NCBI GenBank assembly: GCA_020636775.1
Contig: JACJXF010000014.1
Coordinates: 1-64,000, forward strand
Direction of reading: 5' to 3'
Origin: Bacteroidales bacterium
GTDB taxonomy: Bacteria; Bacteroidota; Bacteroidia; Bacteroidales; GCA-2748055
Length of the DNA stretch: 64,000 bases
Below are positions 45,370 through 55,171 of the stretch, one piece after another. The first letter of the stretch is position 1. Every line of letters begins with the position of its first letter. The translations under genes were made by a program, and so were the position numbers. Below the pieces are notes generated by a model, which made no database searches, was not told the origin of the DNA, and saw only the letters and a program-made list of their open reading frames with translations.

Positions 45370-47337
45370 TTAGGATGAACGGGGAATCCCTGCCATAAAG
45401 GAAATAATTGTTCTTTCGCCCAGGTCTTTTGAGATTATCCGCTTTATTTCATTCAGGTTCATTACCTGCCTCTGTATCTCCGTTATTTTGTCTGCTTCAG
45501 TTTCTGAATCTGCATTTTTAATCTTCTCGGTAAGCTCATTTATCGCAATCATAATAATCTTGTTCTTGTATGCCAGAACGGTTTTTGGTACTTCAACCCC
45601 TAAATTTTCCCCGGGCAATTCAATAAATGTATCTTTTCGCTTCCAGACCTTACTGATTTCGTAGCGGGAGGTGTATATCTCCACTGCCAGTTCTGATATT
45701 TTCTTGTCCTCACTAAAAATGAATGTTTTTTCCTCTACCGCTCCCCCGCTCTCAATTTTCCTGTTTATCTCCTCAAAAACCTTTTTATAGATAAGGTTTT
45801 TAAATTCCAGGTTATCATTCTGTATCTCCCTTATTATGTATTCGGCGACGCTTATTTCTGCATTGTTCTCAGCAGGAAGACGTAACTTTTCATTGGCAAA
45901 TTTCAGAAGGAAGTAAATAATGTCTCTTTCCTCGTGCTCCGAATAAACATCGTCAACGAAGGATGGAACCATGGGCTGTGCGGGAGCGTCAAGGGCCGCC
46001 GGGGTCGGTGTCCGGGAAACCCATTTTGCGTCATCCTGCCTGCGGCGAATTTTCTGAACTTCCGACAGAAGGATTTTCTCATCCACCTCCAGCATGGTGC
46101 TGCACTCACGAATATAAACGGCGCGGGTAATAGCCTGCGGAATTACAGAAATTGAGCGTACAATATCAGTGATCAGGTTGGCTTTTCGGACCGGGTCGTT
46201 AACTGTTTCTTTTAAAAGAATCTGTGACTTGAAGGTGATGAAATCTTTTTCGTTTTCCTTAATGAAAGCCTTCAGCTCACTGGCACTGTGTTTTTTCGAA
46301 AAAGAATCGGGATCCTCACCAACGGGTAATAAAAGGACTCTAACGTTGAGTCCTTCTTCAAGCACCAGGTCGATTCCGCGGAAGGAGGCTTTTATTCCCG
46401 CCTCATCTCCGTCGTAAATGATGGTTATATTTTGTGTAAACCTCTTTATCAACCTTATCTGTTCAACGGTAAGGGCTGTTCCCGAAGAGGCAACCACATT
46501 CTCAATACCCGCCTGGTGCATCGATAAAACATCGGTGTAACCTTCCACCAGGTAACAGATTTCGCTGTTTACTATGGCCTTCTTTGCGAAATAGAGTCCG
46601 TATAAAACCTTACTCTTATGATAAATTTCAGATTCAGGACTGTTCAGATATTTCGCGGTTTCTTTATCCGACCGGAGTGTTCTTCCCCCGAAACCAATTA
46701 CAGTTCCGGAAATACCATGAATTGGAAACATAACCCTTCCGGCAAATCTGTCAAACAGGGATCCGTTCTTTTCAATGCTTAAACCGGTCTTTGTAAGGTA
46801 ATCGGTCTTATAGCCTTTCTTTTTGGCCTCCTGGCTGAAGGCGTCTCTTTCATTAAAGCTATAACCCAGCTGGAACTTGTCAATGATATCCTCACGAATC
46901 CCCCTTTCTGTAAGATACTTGAGTCCAATGGCTTTCCCTTCTGCAGATTCCAAAAGATTATGACTGAAGTATTTTTGGGCAAAGGCACTTACAACCAGCA
47001 GGCTCTCCCTTTCATTTTCCTGCTGAACCTCCTCGGCTGTCTTTTCCTTTTCTACAATGGGAATATTGTACTTCCTGGCCAGGTAGCGGAGCGCGTCGGG
47101 ATACGACAGCTTCTCGATTTCCATGAGAAAGCCAACCGCATTTCCTCCCTTGCCGGAACTGAAATCCTTATAAATTCCCTTGGCAGGAGAGACCATGAAG
47201 GAGGGCGTCTTTTCATTACTGAAAGGACTAAGTCCCTTGTAATTTGATCCGGCCTTTTTAAGCTGAACAAATTCCGAAATGACCTCAACAATATCGGCTG
47301 TTTCAAAAATCTTTTCTATGGTTGCCTGATCAATCAT
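45370..47337 (-). CDS. dnaG: DNA primase DnaG without zinc ligands
   Basis: Synthesises RNA primers at the replication fork and binds DnaB. Residues 1-100 are the zinc-ribbon domain, but the four ligand positions are Ser37, Ser40, Asp58 and Ser61 (GLSPFSNEKTPSF; YKDFSSGKGG). The TOPRIM core follows: YLVEGYTDVLSMHQAG with the catalytic Glu, and IIYDGDEAGIKA with the Asp pair. The DnaB-binding C-terminal domain is present and total length, 655 residues, is normal. I recall the same loss in other Bacteroidota primases, so it is probably a lineage trait and not decay. Confidence 0.95.
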   Translation of the reverse strand: MIDQATIEKIFETADIVEVISEFVQLKKAGSNYKGLSPFSNEKTPSFMVSPAKGIYKDFSSGKGGNAVGFLMEIEKLSYPDALRYLARKYNIPIVEKEKTAEEVQQENERESLLVVSAFAQKYFSHNLLESAEGKAIGLKYLTERGIREDIIDKFQLGYSFNERDAFSQEAKKKGYKTDYLTKTGLSIEKNGSLFDRFAGRVMFPIHGISGTVIGFGGRTLRSDKETAKYLNSPESEIYHKSKVLYGLYFAKKAIVNSEICYLVEGYTDVLSMHQAGIENVVASSGTALTVEQIRLIKRFTQNITIIYDGDEAGIKASFRGIDLVLEEGLNVRVLLLPVGEDPDSFSKKHSASELKAFIKENEKDFITFKSQILLKETVNDPVRKANLITDIVRSISVIPQAITRAVYIRECSTMLEVDEKILLSEVQKIRRRQDDAKWVSRTPTPAALDAPAQPMVPSFVDDVYSEHEERDIIYFLLKFANEKLRLPAENNAEISVAEYIIREIQNDNLEFKNLIYKKVFEEINRKIESGGAVEEKTFIFSEDKKISELAVEIYTSRYEISKVWKRKDTFIELPGENLGVEVPKTVLAYKNKIIMIAINELTEKIKNADSETEADKITEIQRQVMNLNEIKRIISKDLGERTIISFMAGIPRSS

Positions 47338-47476
47338 TTTCTCTGCTTAATACCTTGATATTTAGTGAATTGCTAAAGTGTGTTCTGCTTTACTAAGGTA
47401 ATCATTTAAGCCAATATAAAAACCGCTTTAGATTTATAAAAATAATGATTCCCTCAATGTATTCATGGCTTTTTAA

Positions 47477-47484
47477 TATATTTG
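47477..47484 (+). promoter_or_regulatory. Candidate -7 element of the sirtuin operon
   Basis: TATATTTG fits TAnnTTTG exactly, 97 bases before the sirtuin start. No clear TTTG at -33. Confidence 0.35.
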
Positions 47485-47581
47485 GAGACAATGTTTCCGT
47501 TTAACAGGAAAGATCCGGCTGAATATCAGTTATATCTGATGTTGATTTTCAGAAAATGTTTATCCAATAAGGGGCTGTGAG

Positions 47582-48274
47582 ATGAAAAAACTGGTGGTAT
47601 TAACAGGTGCAGGAATCAGTGCTGAAAGCGGGCTTAAGACCTTTCGGGATATGGGAGGCTTGTGGGAAGAGTATGATGTTTCGGAGGTTGCAAGCCCTGA
47701 AGGCTGGGAGGCCAACATGGAACTGGTTTTGCGTTTTTATAACGACAGGCGGAGGCAGCTTCTGACAGCCAAACCTAATGATGCACATATTGCTCTGGTT
47801 GCGCTTGAGAAATATTTCAAGGTTCAGATTATCACCCAGAATGTCGACGACCTGCACGAAAGAGCCGGGAGTAAAAATGTTCTGCATCTGCATGGCGAGC
47901 TTAACAAGGCTCAAAGTACCGGCGACCCGGAATTGATTTATAATATTAAGGGAAAAGATATTAAGAAAGGCGATTGTTGCGAAAAAGGTCACCAGCTTAG
48001 ACCTTATATTGTATGGTTCGGAGAGCCCGTACCGGCTATTGAAGAGGCCTCAGAAATTTGTCGGTCGGCCGATATTTTTCTGGTCGTTGGAACATCACTC
48101 AACGTCTACCCTGCAGCAGGTCTGGTGAATTATGTGCCTTCTGGAGTTCCTTTATTTCTGGTAGATCCTCAGGCTGTAAAAATACCCCAGGGAAGAAAGC
48201 TTACCTTAATCCGGGAAAAAGCTGGTTCAGGGATGCAAAAGCTGAATAAAATTCTTATCGAAAACTACCGCTGA
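47582..48274 (+). CDS. cobB: Sir2-family NAD-dependent protein deacylase (CobB)
   Basis: Removes acetyl or succinyl groups from lysines with NAD. VVLTGAGISAESGLKTFRD is the NAD-binding motif, TQNVDDLHERAGS and the catalytic His in HLHGEL follow, and LRPYIVWFGEPVP is the flexible substrate loop. The usual Cys-x2-Cys zinc pairs are not present: only adjacent Cys-Cys in GDCCEKG. I recall the same in other Bacteroidota CobB-type sequences. Length 230 is normal. It is followed after two bases by a beta-barrel gene, then ubiX. Confidence 0.92.
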   Translation: MKKLVVLTGAGISAESGLKTFRDMGGLWEEYDVSEVASPEGWEANMELVLRFYNDRRRQLLTAKPNDAHIALVALEKYFKVQIITQNVDDLHERAGSKNVLHLHGELNKAQSTGDPELIYNIKGKDIKKGDCCEKGHQLRPYIVWFGEPVPAIEEASEICRSADIFLVVGTSLNVYPAAGLVNYVPSGVPLFLVDPQAVKIPQGRKLTLIREKAGSGMQKLNKILIENYR

Positions 48275-48276
48275 TC

Positions 48277-48879
48277 ATGACGAAAATCATCCTCTTTATC
48301 CTTTTCACGGGACTTTTTTCTCCGGGAATTTCACAGACTTTCGGTGGCGGCTATTTCGTGGGGCTGAGTGCCAGCCAGATTGACGGGGATAACTTCTCCG
48401 GTTTTAACAAAATTGGTCTGACGGCAGGTGCCTATACCACGAAGAAAATAAATTCTATTCTCAACTGGAAAGCAGAAATCCGTTATATCCAAAAAGGATC
48501 CTACAAAAAAAGTACGGATATGGATCCCGGCCTGTATAAAACAAGTCTTCACTATTCCGAAATTCCACTGCTTCTTCAGTATTTCTATTCAAAATCCGTA
48601 TTCCTGGAAGCTGGCCTGGTCCCTGAAATCCTTCTGGCAGCTAAAGAAGAGAACGAGTATGGAATAATCCCTTCTGATCAAAGTCTTCCTTTTCATCGTT
48701 TTAGTCTTGAAGGCACAGCCGGAGCGGGATACTTTCTGACTCAAAATATCGCTGCCGGAATTCGTTTTACCTATTCAGTCCTCCCTGCTCGCGACCATGC
48801 ATCAGGTCAGACCTATTTGCTGAATCGCGGTCAGTACAATAATTGCATTAGCTTTAGCATATCTTATAATTTTCGATAG
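48277..48879 (+). CDS. Outer-membrane beta-barrel protein (PorT-like fold)
   Basis: A 200-residue exported barrel. Signal peptide MTKIILFILFTGLFSPGISQ, then GGGYFVGLSASQIDGDNFSG, the usual start of the Bacteroidota PorT/porin-family beta-barrel (VGL.ASQ.DGD.. GF.K.G). The C-terminus CISFSISYNF ends in an aromatic pattern, as in other eight-strand barrels. Function unknown; members include a T9SS assembly protein but this one is not specifically PorT. Two bases after the sirtuin gene and one base before ubiX. Confidence 0.8.
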   Translation: MTKIILFILFTGLFSPGISQTFGGGYFVGLSASQIDGDNFSGFNKIGLTAGAYTTKKINSILNWKAEIRYIQKGSYKKSTDMDPGLYKTSLHYSEIPLLLQYFYSKSVFLEAGLVPEILLAAKEENEYGIIPSDQSLPFHRFSLEGTAGAGYFLTQNIAAGIRFTYSVLPARDHASGQTYLLNRGQYNNCISFSISYNFR

Positions 48880-48880
48880 C

Positions 48881-49450
48881 ATGGAGAAGAAAAAAATTAT
48901 ACTTGCCGTTACCGGTGCCAGCGGGTCTGTTTATGCCCGACTGTTAATGAGGGAAATTGCAAAACTCGAAAATCAGGTGGACCGTGCCGGAATCATTTTT
49001 TCCGGGACAGCCCAAAAAGTCTGGGAACACGAACTTCAATCTCCGCCTCAGATCCCTGCTGTATTTACTCAGTTTTCGCCTGATGATTTTTTCTCTCCAC
49101 CGGCATCCGGCTCGGCGGGCTTCGACACGATGATTATCTGTCCCTGTTCTATGGGAACCCTGGGACGTATTGCAAACGGAATTTCAGATGACCTTATTAC
49201 CCGTTCCGCAGATGTGATGCTAAAGGAAAAGCGCACCCTGATACTGGTTCCCAGAGAAAGTCCGTATAGCCTCATCCATCTTAAAAACATGGAAAGACTG
49301 ATACTTGCAGGAGCAGAAATTTTGCCTGCATCTCCATCCTTTTACAGCCATCCCGCCGATATGGAGTCCCTGCTGATGTCGGTAATTGAGCGCATACTGC
49401 TTCATGCAGGTTTCCATACCGATCATTATGAATGGGGCGAAAAATCCTAA
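48881..49450 (+). CDS. ubiX: UbiX flavin prenyltransferase
   Basis: Makes prenylated FMN for UbiD-type decarboxylases. ILAVTGASGSVYARLL is the FMN-binding N-terminus, MIICPCSMGTLGRIANGISD the active-site block, and LILVPRESPYSLIHLKNM the prenyl-binding end with the conserved Glu and Arg. Length 189 is normal. No ubiD is in the window. Its stop overlaps the convergent comF-like gene by four bases. Confidence 0.95.
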   Translation: MEKKKIILAVTGASGSVYARLLMREIAKLENQVDRAGIIFSGTAQKVWEHELQSPPQIPAVFTQFSPDDFFSPPASGSAGFDTMIICPCSMGTLGRIANGISDDLITRSADVMLKEKRTLILVPRESPYSLIHLKNMERLILAGAEILPASPSFYSHPADMESLLMSVIERILLHAGFHTDHYEWGEKS

Positions 49451-50127
49451 GCAACAGCCAGAGTCAGTACGCTCACACGGGTGCCCGGTACCCTCAGAAT
49501 TTCAATGGCACAGGCTTCAAGTGTTGATCCTGTAGTAACCACATCATCAACAATAATAATATGCTTTCCTTCCAGAGCGGCCGGATTACTCAGAACATAT
49601 TTCCCTTCTGCATTCAGATACCTGTCGAAACGTGATTTACGGGTCTGACTCTGCCCGGAGACTACCCTTTGCAGAATATTGAAATCTGTGGCAACCTCCA
49701 AAGCGCGTGACAAGCCTTCGGCAATCATCTCGGATTGGTTGTATCCCCGTAATTTTAATTTAGAGGGATGCAGAGGAACAGGTAGAATGAGGTTTGCCGA
49801 GGCAAAAATGCTGGATTTTAACTCAGCCCCGAAAGCTCTTCCCATCTCTATACCAATGTCTTTTCTCCCCCTGTATTTTAACTTGTGTATAAGAACCTGG
49901 TATAAACTCCCCTTACTGAAATAAAAAAATGCAGCCGCATTTTCAATTCCAACTCTTCCCCAGAATAACTGAGCAACAGCATTTTCAGGGTCCTTATGAA
50001 ATTCTGTACGGGGAATATGAAAAAAACAGTCCATACATAAAACGCTTTCCTGCCGGGTAAGAATTCGGTGACAAACCACGCACAATTCAGGAAAGAAAAA
50101 CTGAAGCAGATCGTCTTTAAAATTCAC
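49447..50127 (-). CDS. ComF family phosphoribosyltransferase-like protein
   Basis: A 226-residue protein associated with DNA uptake and recombination. An N-terminal zinc ribbon (CVVCH then CMDC, residues about 17-34) is followed by a type I PRTase fold with the PRPP loop HIIIVDDVVTTGSTLEACA. The region PLHPSKLKLRGYNQSEMIAE is characteristic of ComFC. Transforming ability of this organism is not shown. Confidence 0.93.
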   Translation of the reverse strand: MNFKDDLLQFFFPELCVVCHRILTRQESVLCMDCFFHIPRTEFHKDPENAVAQLFWGRVGIENAAAFFYFSKGSLYQVLIHKLKYRGRKDIGIEMGRAFGAELKSSIFASANLILPVPLHPSKLKLRGYNQSEMIAEGLSRALEVATDFNILQRVVSGQSQTRKSRFDRYLNAEGKYVLSNPAALEGKHIIIVDDVVTTGSTLEACAIEILRVPGTRVSVLTLAVA

Positions 50128-50194
50128 TTTTTACCCTTAATGCTCCGGAAATTAAAATCTAGTTTCCAATCCCGGTAAAAAAAATAAAAAATCT

Positions 50195-51631
50195 TTACCA
50201 TCTGCGAAACGGAACTTCAGTATGTATAAAAAATCCGGTCTGTCCCTCCCGATTAATAGATGCTTCAAGCCTTACTACCAGATCATAATAACTTACCAGA
50301 TCGAGTCCCAGTCCGGCGGTATACAGATAGCGATTTGCATACGTGTTCCCCCTGTCTCCATAATACTTACCATGAGCATATGCCATATCAAAAAACAGGT
50401 TGCCATAAACCGAGAAATGGGCGGGGTTAAACTGCGACCAGGGGATTAAGGCAAGCTTGTAGGTCTTCTCGCGCATAATACAGTATTTCAAATTGTTGAC
50501 CATCAGACCATAGCTGTTTCCATCAATAACAAAAAGCTCATATCCGCGAAGGTAGGGGCCGTAACCTATTCCTGTCCGGTACAGCTTGGGGAGATTTTGA
50601 TCCCTGGAAAAATATATCCTTACAGCATCGTTATAATAAAGCCGGTCGATGATTTTCCTGTGGTGAGAGGCCGTAATTTGCAAAGAAGATGCTGAATAAT
50701 TCTTAACACCTTCTGTCAGAAATTCTCTCCGGCTGAGGTTAAGGCGTATGTAATCTCCGTTCAGGGGATACGCCTTCAGGTCTCTTATGTCGTATTCAAA
50801 AGAATAATCGAAGAATAACCACCGGGGATCCGACTCATAAGGAAGTCCTGTGAAATTTTCGTGGCTTGCCGAATCACGGTAGGTAAAACTAAGATATCCC
50901 AGGTTCAGCGTATGCCTTGCATACAATGTGCTTCGGTAACTGTATATGAAATAGGGATTAAATAATTCTGCAAGAAATGAATTTTCATTTTTCAGGTAAA
51001 CCGGCTTGTTGTTTTCGGAATATTCATTTACCTCGTGTTGACGGGTTTGATTCAGGACAAAGCTTATTCCGTTTTTCTGATCGCGGCCAATGTTGGGTTT
51101 GCCATAGTATATTTCCAGCTGCTGTTTGTATCCCAACCGGTATTTCAATTTTACCTGCTCCCGCCGTCCTCTGAAATTATCCCAGAATATCTGTCCGCCG
51201 TAATTTATCCTGTTCCAGTCGGGATTATTGATAAATGCACCCAGGTTTCTTTCCGCGTGCTCGAATATGGGAGAGGGCCAGATATACCATCGTTCAACCA
51301 CAGAGATTATTACCCTGCTTTGATTGTTGTCGTCCTCACTATGGTAAATATTCACAAAATTGTAAAGGGAGGTGTTTAGAAGATTTTCTCTGCTTCTCTT
51401 TATTGCTTCATCAAGTTCAGCGGAACTGAGAACCGACCCCTGCTGAAAAGTAAGTTCTTTCAGAATGATGCTCTCCCTGCTTACTTTGTTTCCTGTAATC
51501 AGAATTTCAGAAATCAGGAAAGTGCTGTCTTTGGGCTCAGAGCCTTGCAGGGATTGAACCAGCGAAATAATTAACAGAAACACAAAGTATCGGTGTAGGC
51601 CAGGCATGAAGAAATGTTTTGCTGATCCCAA
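50195..51631 (-). CDS. BamA/TamA-like outer-membrane protein with a single POTRA domain
   Basis: An Omp85-type barrel of 478 residues. Signal peptide, then one POTRA domain (ISEILITGNKVSRESIILKE to about residue 120), then a 16-strand-like barrel with GGQIFWDNFRGRREQ and FDYSFEYDIRDLKAYPLNGD. The C-terminal signal is EVPFRRW. It has one POTRA domain against five in BamA, so it is not the main BamA. It could be a two-partner or lipid-handling Omp85 protein; the substrate is not clear. Confidence 0.85.
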   Translation of the reverse strand: MGSAKHFFMPGLHRYFVFLLIISLVQSLQGSEPKDSTFLISEILITGNKVSRESIILKELTFQQGSVLSSAELDEAIKRSRENLLNTSLYNFVNIYHSEDDNNQSRVIISVVERWYIWPSPIFEHAERNLGAFINNPDWNRINYGGQIFWDNFRGRREQVKLKYRLGYKQQLEIYYGKPNIGRDQKNGISFVLNQTRQHEVNEYSENNKPVYLKNENSFLAELFNPYFIYSYRSTLYARHTLNLGYLSFTYRDSASHENFTGLPYESDPRWLFFDYSFEYDIRDLKAYPLNGDYIRLNLSRREFLTEGVKNYSASSLQITASHHRKIIDRLYYNDAVRIYFSRDQNLPKLYRTGIGYGPYLRGYELFVIDGNSYGLMVNNLKYCIMREKTYKLALIPWSQFNPAHFSVYGNLFFDMAYAHGKYYGDRGNTYANRYLYTAGLGLDLVSYYDLVVRLEASINREGQTGFFIHTEVPFRRW

Positions 51632-51662
51632 GATACAAAAAAGAGTGCTTGTTTCTTTTTTG

Positions 51663-51706
51663 AAAAAAATCCGTGATCAGGAGAGAGTTTCTTCCCCGAT
51701 CACGGA
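51663..51706 (-). terminator. Rho-independent terminator of the RND efflux operon
   Basis: TCCGTGATC and GATCACGGA are perfect nine-base arms around a 19-base loop. On the minus strand the stem is followed by seven T. It lies 52 bases beyond the stop of the RND pump gene. Confidence 0.85.
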
Positions 51707-51757
51707 CTGATTTTTGGAATTCTTTTCTTCTGCTTAAAAGCCAGAAGCAGGCATAGA

Positions 51758-54700
51758 TTATACCAGATCTTTAAAGTCTGCCTTTTTAAGCTTGAGTTCC
51801 TTTGATTTTCTCTTCACATATGCCTTGCCTTTATACATAATGTAATACATCACCGGTATAAAGATCAGGGTCAGGAAGGTGGCAAAAGTAAGACCAAATA
51901 TAATGGTCCATGACAACGGTCCGAAGAACATCACATTGTCTCCCCCAAAATGTATATGAGGATGAAAATTGGTGAATAGTCCAACGAAATCGATATTAAA
52001 ACCAATAGCCAGCGGCAACAGACCCAGTATGGCAGCGGTAGCGGTAAGCATTACCGGAGTAATCCTTGTTTTACCTGCCTCAATAATGGCTTCACGTGTT
52101 TCGTGTCCCTTTTCTATAAGCTTATCAGTAAACTCTACGAGCAATATTCCGTTTCGCACAACAATACCGGCAAGTGCAACAACCCCCATCCCTGTCATAG
52201 TGATTGAAATAGGCATTCCGGTAATGATGAAACCGAGAAGCACTCCAATTATACTAAATATTACTTCAGTAATAATTATTATTGGTTTTGAGAGGGAGTT
52301 AAACTGGGTTATAAGGATAAACATAATCAGACATAAAGCCAGAAACATGGCTCTTCCGAGAAAATCGGATGATTCTTTCTGGTTTTCCTGTTCACCGGTA
52401 ATTTTAATATCCACCCTTTCAGATTTTTCAAATCCGGGAATTGCCTTATTTATTTTACCAATAATCTCATTGGCATTGAAGCCGGAAATTACGTTGGAAT
52501 AAATGTTTATAATCCTTTTGGCATCTTTCCTGTTAATTCCGCCATAAGAATTCGGATAGCTGACATTACAGACTGCAGAAAGAGGAATCTGACGAATGAG
52601 CCCGGTATTCATATCCCTGTAGGTGATTTTTGAATTCATCAGGCGATCGATATTCTTTCTCTGGTCTTCCTGGTAGCGAATCATGATCGGGTACTGATCT
52701 TCTGCCTCACGAAGCTTCGTGCTTTCCAGTCCGAAAATGGCAAACCTCAATTCCTGGCCGATCTGACCTGTGGAAAGGCCTTCGCGGTTGGCGCGTATAC
52801 GATCAATCTCAATGAGTATCTCAGGTTTCGTAACGTCGAAGTCGGTTTTCAGTTCTTCAATTCCTCCAATATTCAGAGAATCGATATATCGTTTGAAACG
52901 GTTTGTTGTAAGCACCAGCTCATCCAGATCGTCTCCTGTCATTTCAATATTGATTGGCTTACCCACCGGTGGACCCATTGCCTGTTTGCCCACAGTAACC
53001 GTTGCTCCCGGGATGTCTTTCACCGCTTCCCTGAACATGTTAATAAAAGGTTCCGTCTTTACCCCTTTTCTTTTGGCAAACTCAACAAAGTTAACGGTAA
53101 CTTTTCCCTTATTGGAGGTTGTAATACCTCCTTCAAACTGCGAGTCTGACGCTCCAAGAGCAACGTTCGTAATAACAGATTCAACTACTTTAGGCTGGTC
53201 TTCAAGAACTTTCATGATTCTGCCTTCAACAACACGGGTTACTGAATCGGTAACTGATACGTTGGTTCCCACGGGCATTTTAACAAGCGCAAAAATTGAG
53301 TTCGGATCATTGTCGGGGAAGAATACAACCTTAGGATTGGTAAGGCCAAGTAAAAAGAAAGTGAAAAACAATGAAAAAATAAGGCTTAACAAAAGGTAGT
53401 AGGGTCTGCGTTTTTTAAGTATCCATTCCAGTAACTGCTCATATTTTCGGAGCGTCTGGGGAATAACGGCATGCTGAAAATGCAGCAAAACCTTGAATCC
53501 ATAGAAATTATGAAACAGATAGAAAGCTCCCAAAAATATAGTAAGGTTAGCCAGGGCAGGATAAGATGCCATATGCAGAACGGCTCCCAGGCCAATGATA
53601 ATACCGCCGGTTGTGAAAATCCTCTTATTGCTGAGGGTCTGTATCTCCTCTTCGTTGGGTTTCATAAACGACACAGCAAATACCGGATTAAGGATATAAG
53701 CTACCAGCAGCGACATAAAGAGGGTGATAATAACCGTTACAGGAATAAAAAACATGAATTTTCCTGTAACACCCGGCCAGAATGCCAATGGAAAGAAGGG
53801 AGCAAGTGTTGTAAGGGTTCCGGAAAGAATCGGAACAAAAACCTCTCCTGCTGCAAATTTTGCAGAATTGGCAATATCCATATTAGTCTTCCTGAAAATC
53901 CTGTGCGTGTTTTCAATTACCACTATGGCATCATCCACCACAATTCCCAGAGCGAAAATAAAGGAGAACATAACGAGCATGTTCATGGTAAACCCAATAC
54001 CCGGTAGAATAATGTATGCAAGAGCCATGGAGAGCGGAACGGACAATGCCACGAAAACGGCATTTGTAAATCCCATGAAAAACATCAGAACCATGGTAAC
54101 CAGGATAAATCCAATAATAATGGTATTATTCAGGTCGGTAAGGGTGGTTCTGGTAAATTTTGACTGTTCACCGGTGAGGGTAACCTTCAGATCGGTAGGG
54201 AATTTATTCTTCTGCAGATCGGATATAATTACTTTTATTTTATCGGAGGCATCGAGAAGGTTCTGTCCGCTTTTTTTAATAACGTTAACGGTAATTACGT
54301 TTTTCCCGTCAAGCCGGGCATAGCTTTCCTGTGTGGCATAAGTGTCCTTTATTTCAGCAACATCCTTAAGGTACACACTGGCACCGGTAGCAGATTTAAT
54401 TACCAGGTTCTTTAAGGTCTCAAGATTTTGAAACTCTCCGACCACCCTTAGAGAACGATCCATTCCCTGCATTTCAATGTTGCCACCGGAAATGGTTACG
54501 TTTTCAGCACTTATCATTCGGCTGATATCGGTTATGGTAAGACCCGTTGCCTGCAGCTTGAACATGTCAAGGTTAACCTGTATTTCCCTGCTAAGTGCTC
54601 CAACAATATCAACACGGGTAATTTCAGGTAATTCCTCGATTTTATCCTCAAGCATATCGGCGTACTTCTTAAGCTTGTCAAGTCCGTAATCCCCCGAAAT

Positions 54701-55150
54701 GTTAATATACATTATCGGAATCTCCGACAGGTCAATGTCCCGAACATCCGGATCTGATTTCAGATCGGTTGGTAAATCCTTTTTAGATTTGTCTACAGCA
54801 TCTTTTACTTTTTGTTTTGCATCTGGAATAGCAACTCCGGTGCGGAATTCAACAACAATTGAAGAGAAATCCTGAACAGATGTACTGTTAATCACCTTCA
54901 CCCCGCTGATCGACTTTAAGTTTGTCTCGAGGGGACGGGTAATGAGATTTTCAATATCCGCGGGTGATGTTCCGGGATAAACTGTATTTACAATGATATA
55001 AGGAATTACAATATCGGGAATCTGCTCTTTCGGAATCGTCCGATAACTAAAAATTCCGAATATTGCTATAATTACAGCCAGCACATAGATGCTGGTCTTA
55101 TTGTCAATTGCCCAGCTGGTTGGCCCAAATTCTTTAAACTTCTTTTCCAT
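51758..55150 (-). CDS. RND (HAE1/AcrB-family) efflux pump permease
   Basis: The inner-membrane proton antiporter of a tripartite efflux system. It has 1130 residues, 12 membrane helices and two large periplasmic loops. N-terminal AIDNKTSIYVLAVIIAIFGI, IPDIVIPYIIVNTVYPGTSP, TM4 FALGIVVDDAIVVIENTHR with the proton-relay Asp pair, and the C-terminal half GVVALAGIVVRNGILLVEFT are all in place. An extra membrane-associated stretch of about 60 residues lies after TM6 (ASYPALANLTIFLGAFYLF). Last gene of tetR-tolC-adaptor-pump. Substrate unknown. Confidence 0.95.
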   Translation of the reverse strand: MEKKFKEFGPTSWAIDNKTSIYVLAVIIAIFGIFSYRTIPKEQIPDIVIPYIIVNTVYPGTSPADIENLITRPLETNLKSISGVKVINSTSVQDFSSIVVEFRTGVAIPDAKQKVKDAVDKSKKDLPTDLKSDPDVRDIDLSEIPIMYINISGDYGLDKLKKYADMLEDKIEELPEITRVDIVGALSREIQVNLDMFKLQATGLTITDISRMISAENVTISGGNIEMQGMDRSLRVVGEFQNLETLKNLVIKSATGASVYLKDVAEIKDTYATQESYARLDGKNVITVNVIKKSGQNLLDASDKIKVIISDLQKNKFPTDLKVTLTGEQSKFTRTTLTDLNNTIIIGFILVTMVLMFFMGFTNAVFVALSVPLSMALAYIILPGIGFTMNMLVMFSFIFALGIVVDDAIVVIENTHRIFRKTNMDIANSAKFAAGEVFVPILSGTLTTLAPFFPLAFWPGVTGKFMFFIPVTVIITLFMSLLVAYILNPVFAVSFMKPNEEEIQTLSNKRIFTTGGIIIGLGAVLHMASYPALANLTIFLGAFYLFHNFYGFKVLLHFQHAVIPQTLRKYEQLLEWILKKRRPYYLLLSLIFSLFFTFFLLGLTNPKVVFFPDNDPNSIFALVKMPVGTNVSVTDSVTRVVEGRIMKVLEDQPKVVESVITNVALGASDSQFEGGITTSNKGKVTVNFVEFAKRKGVKTEPFINMFREAVKDIPGATVTVGKQAMGPPVGKPINIEMTGDDLDELVLTTNRFKRYIDSLNIGGIEELKTDFDVTKPEILIEIDRIRANREGLSTGQIGQELRFAIFGLESTKLREAEDQYPIMIRYQEDQRKNIDRLMNSKITYRDMNTGLIRQIPLSAVCNVSYPNSYGGINRKDAKRIINIYSNVISGFNANEIIGKINKAIPGFEKSERVDIKITGEQENQKESSDFLGRAMFLALCLIMFILITQFNSLSKPIIIITEVIFSIIGVLLGFIITGMPISITMTGMGVVALAGIVVRNGILLVEFTDKLIEKGHETREAIIEAGKTRITPVMLTATAAILGLLPLAIGFNIDFVGLFTNFHPHIHFGGDNVMFFGPLSWTIIFGLTFATFLTLIFIPVMYYIMYKGKAYVKRKSKELKLKKADFKDLV

Positions 55151-55171
55151 CTATAATAACTTTGCGACGAT

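Noticed and set aside
50195..51631. Main BamA
   Set aside because: Only one POTRA domain is present and the protein is too short.
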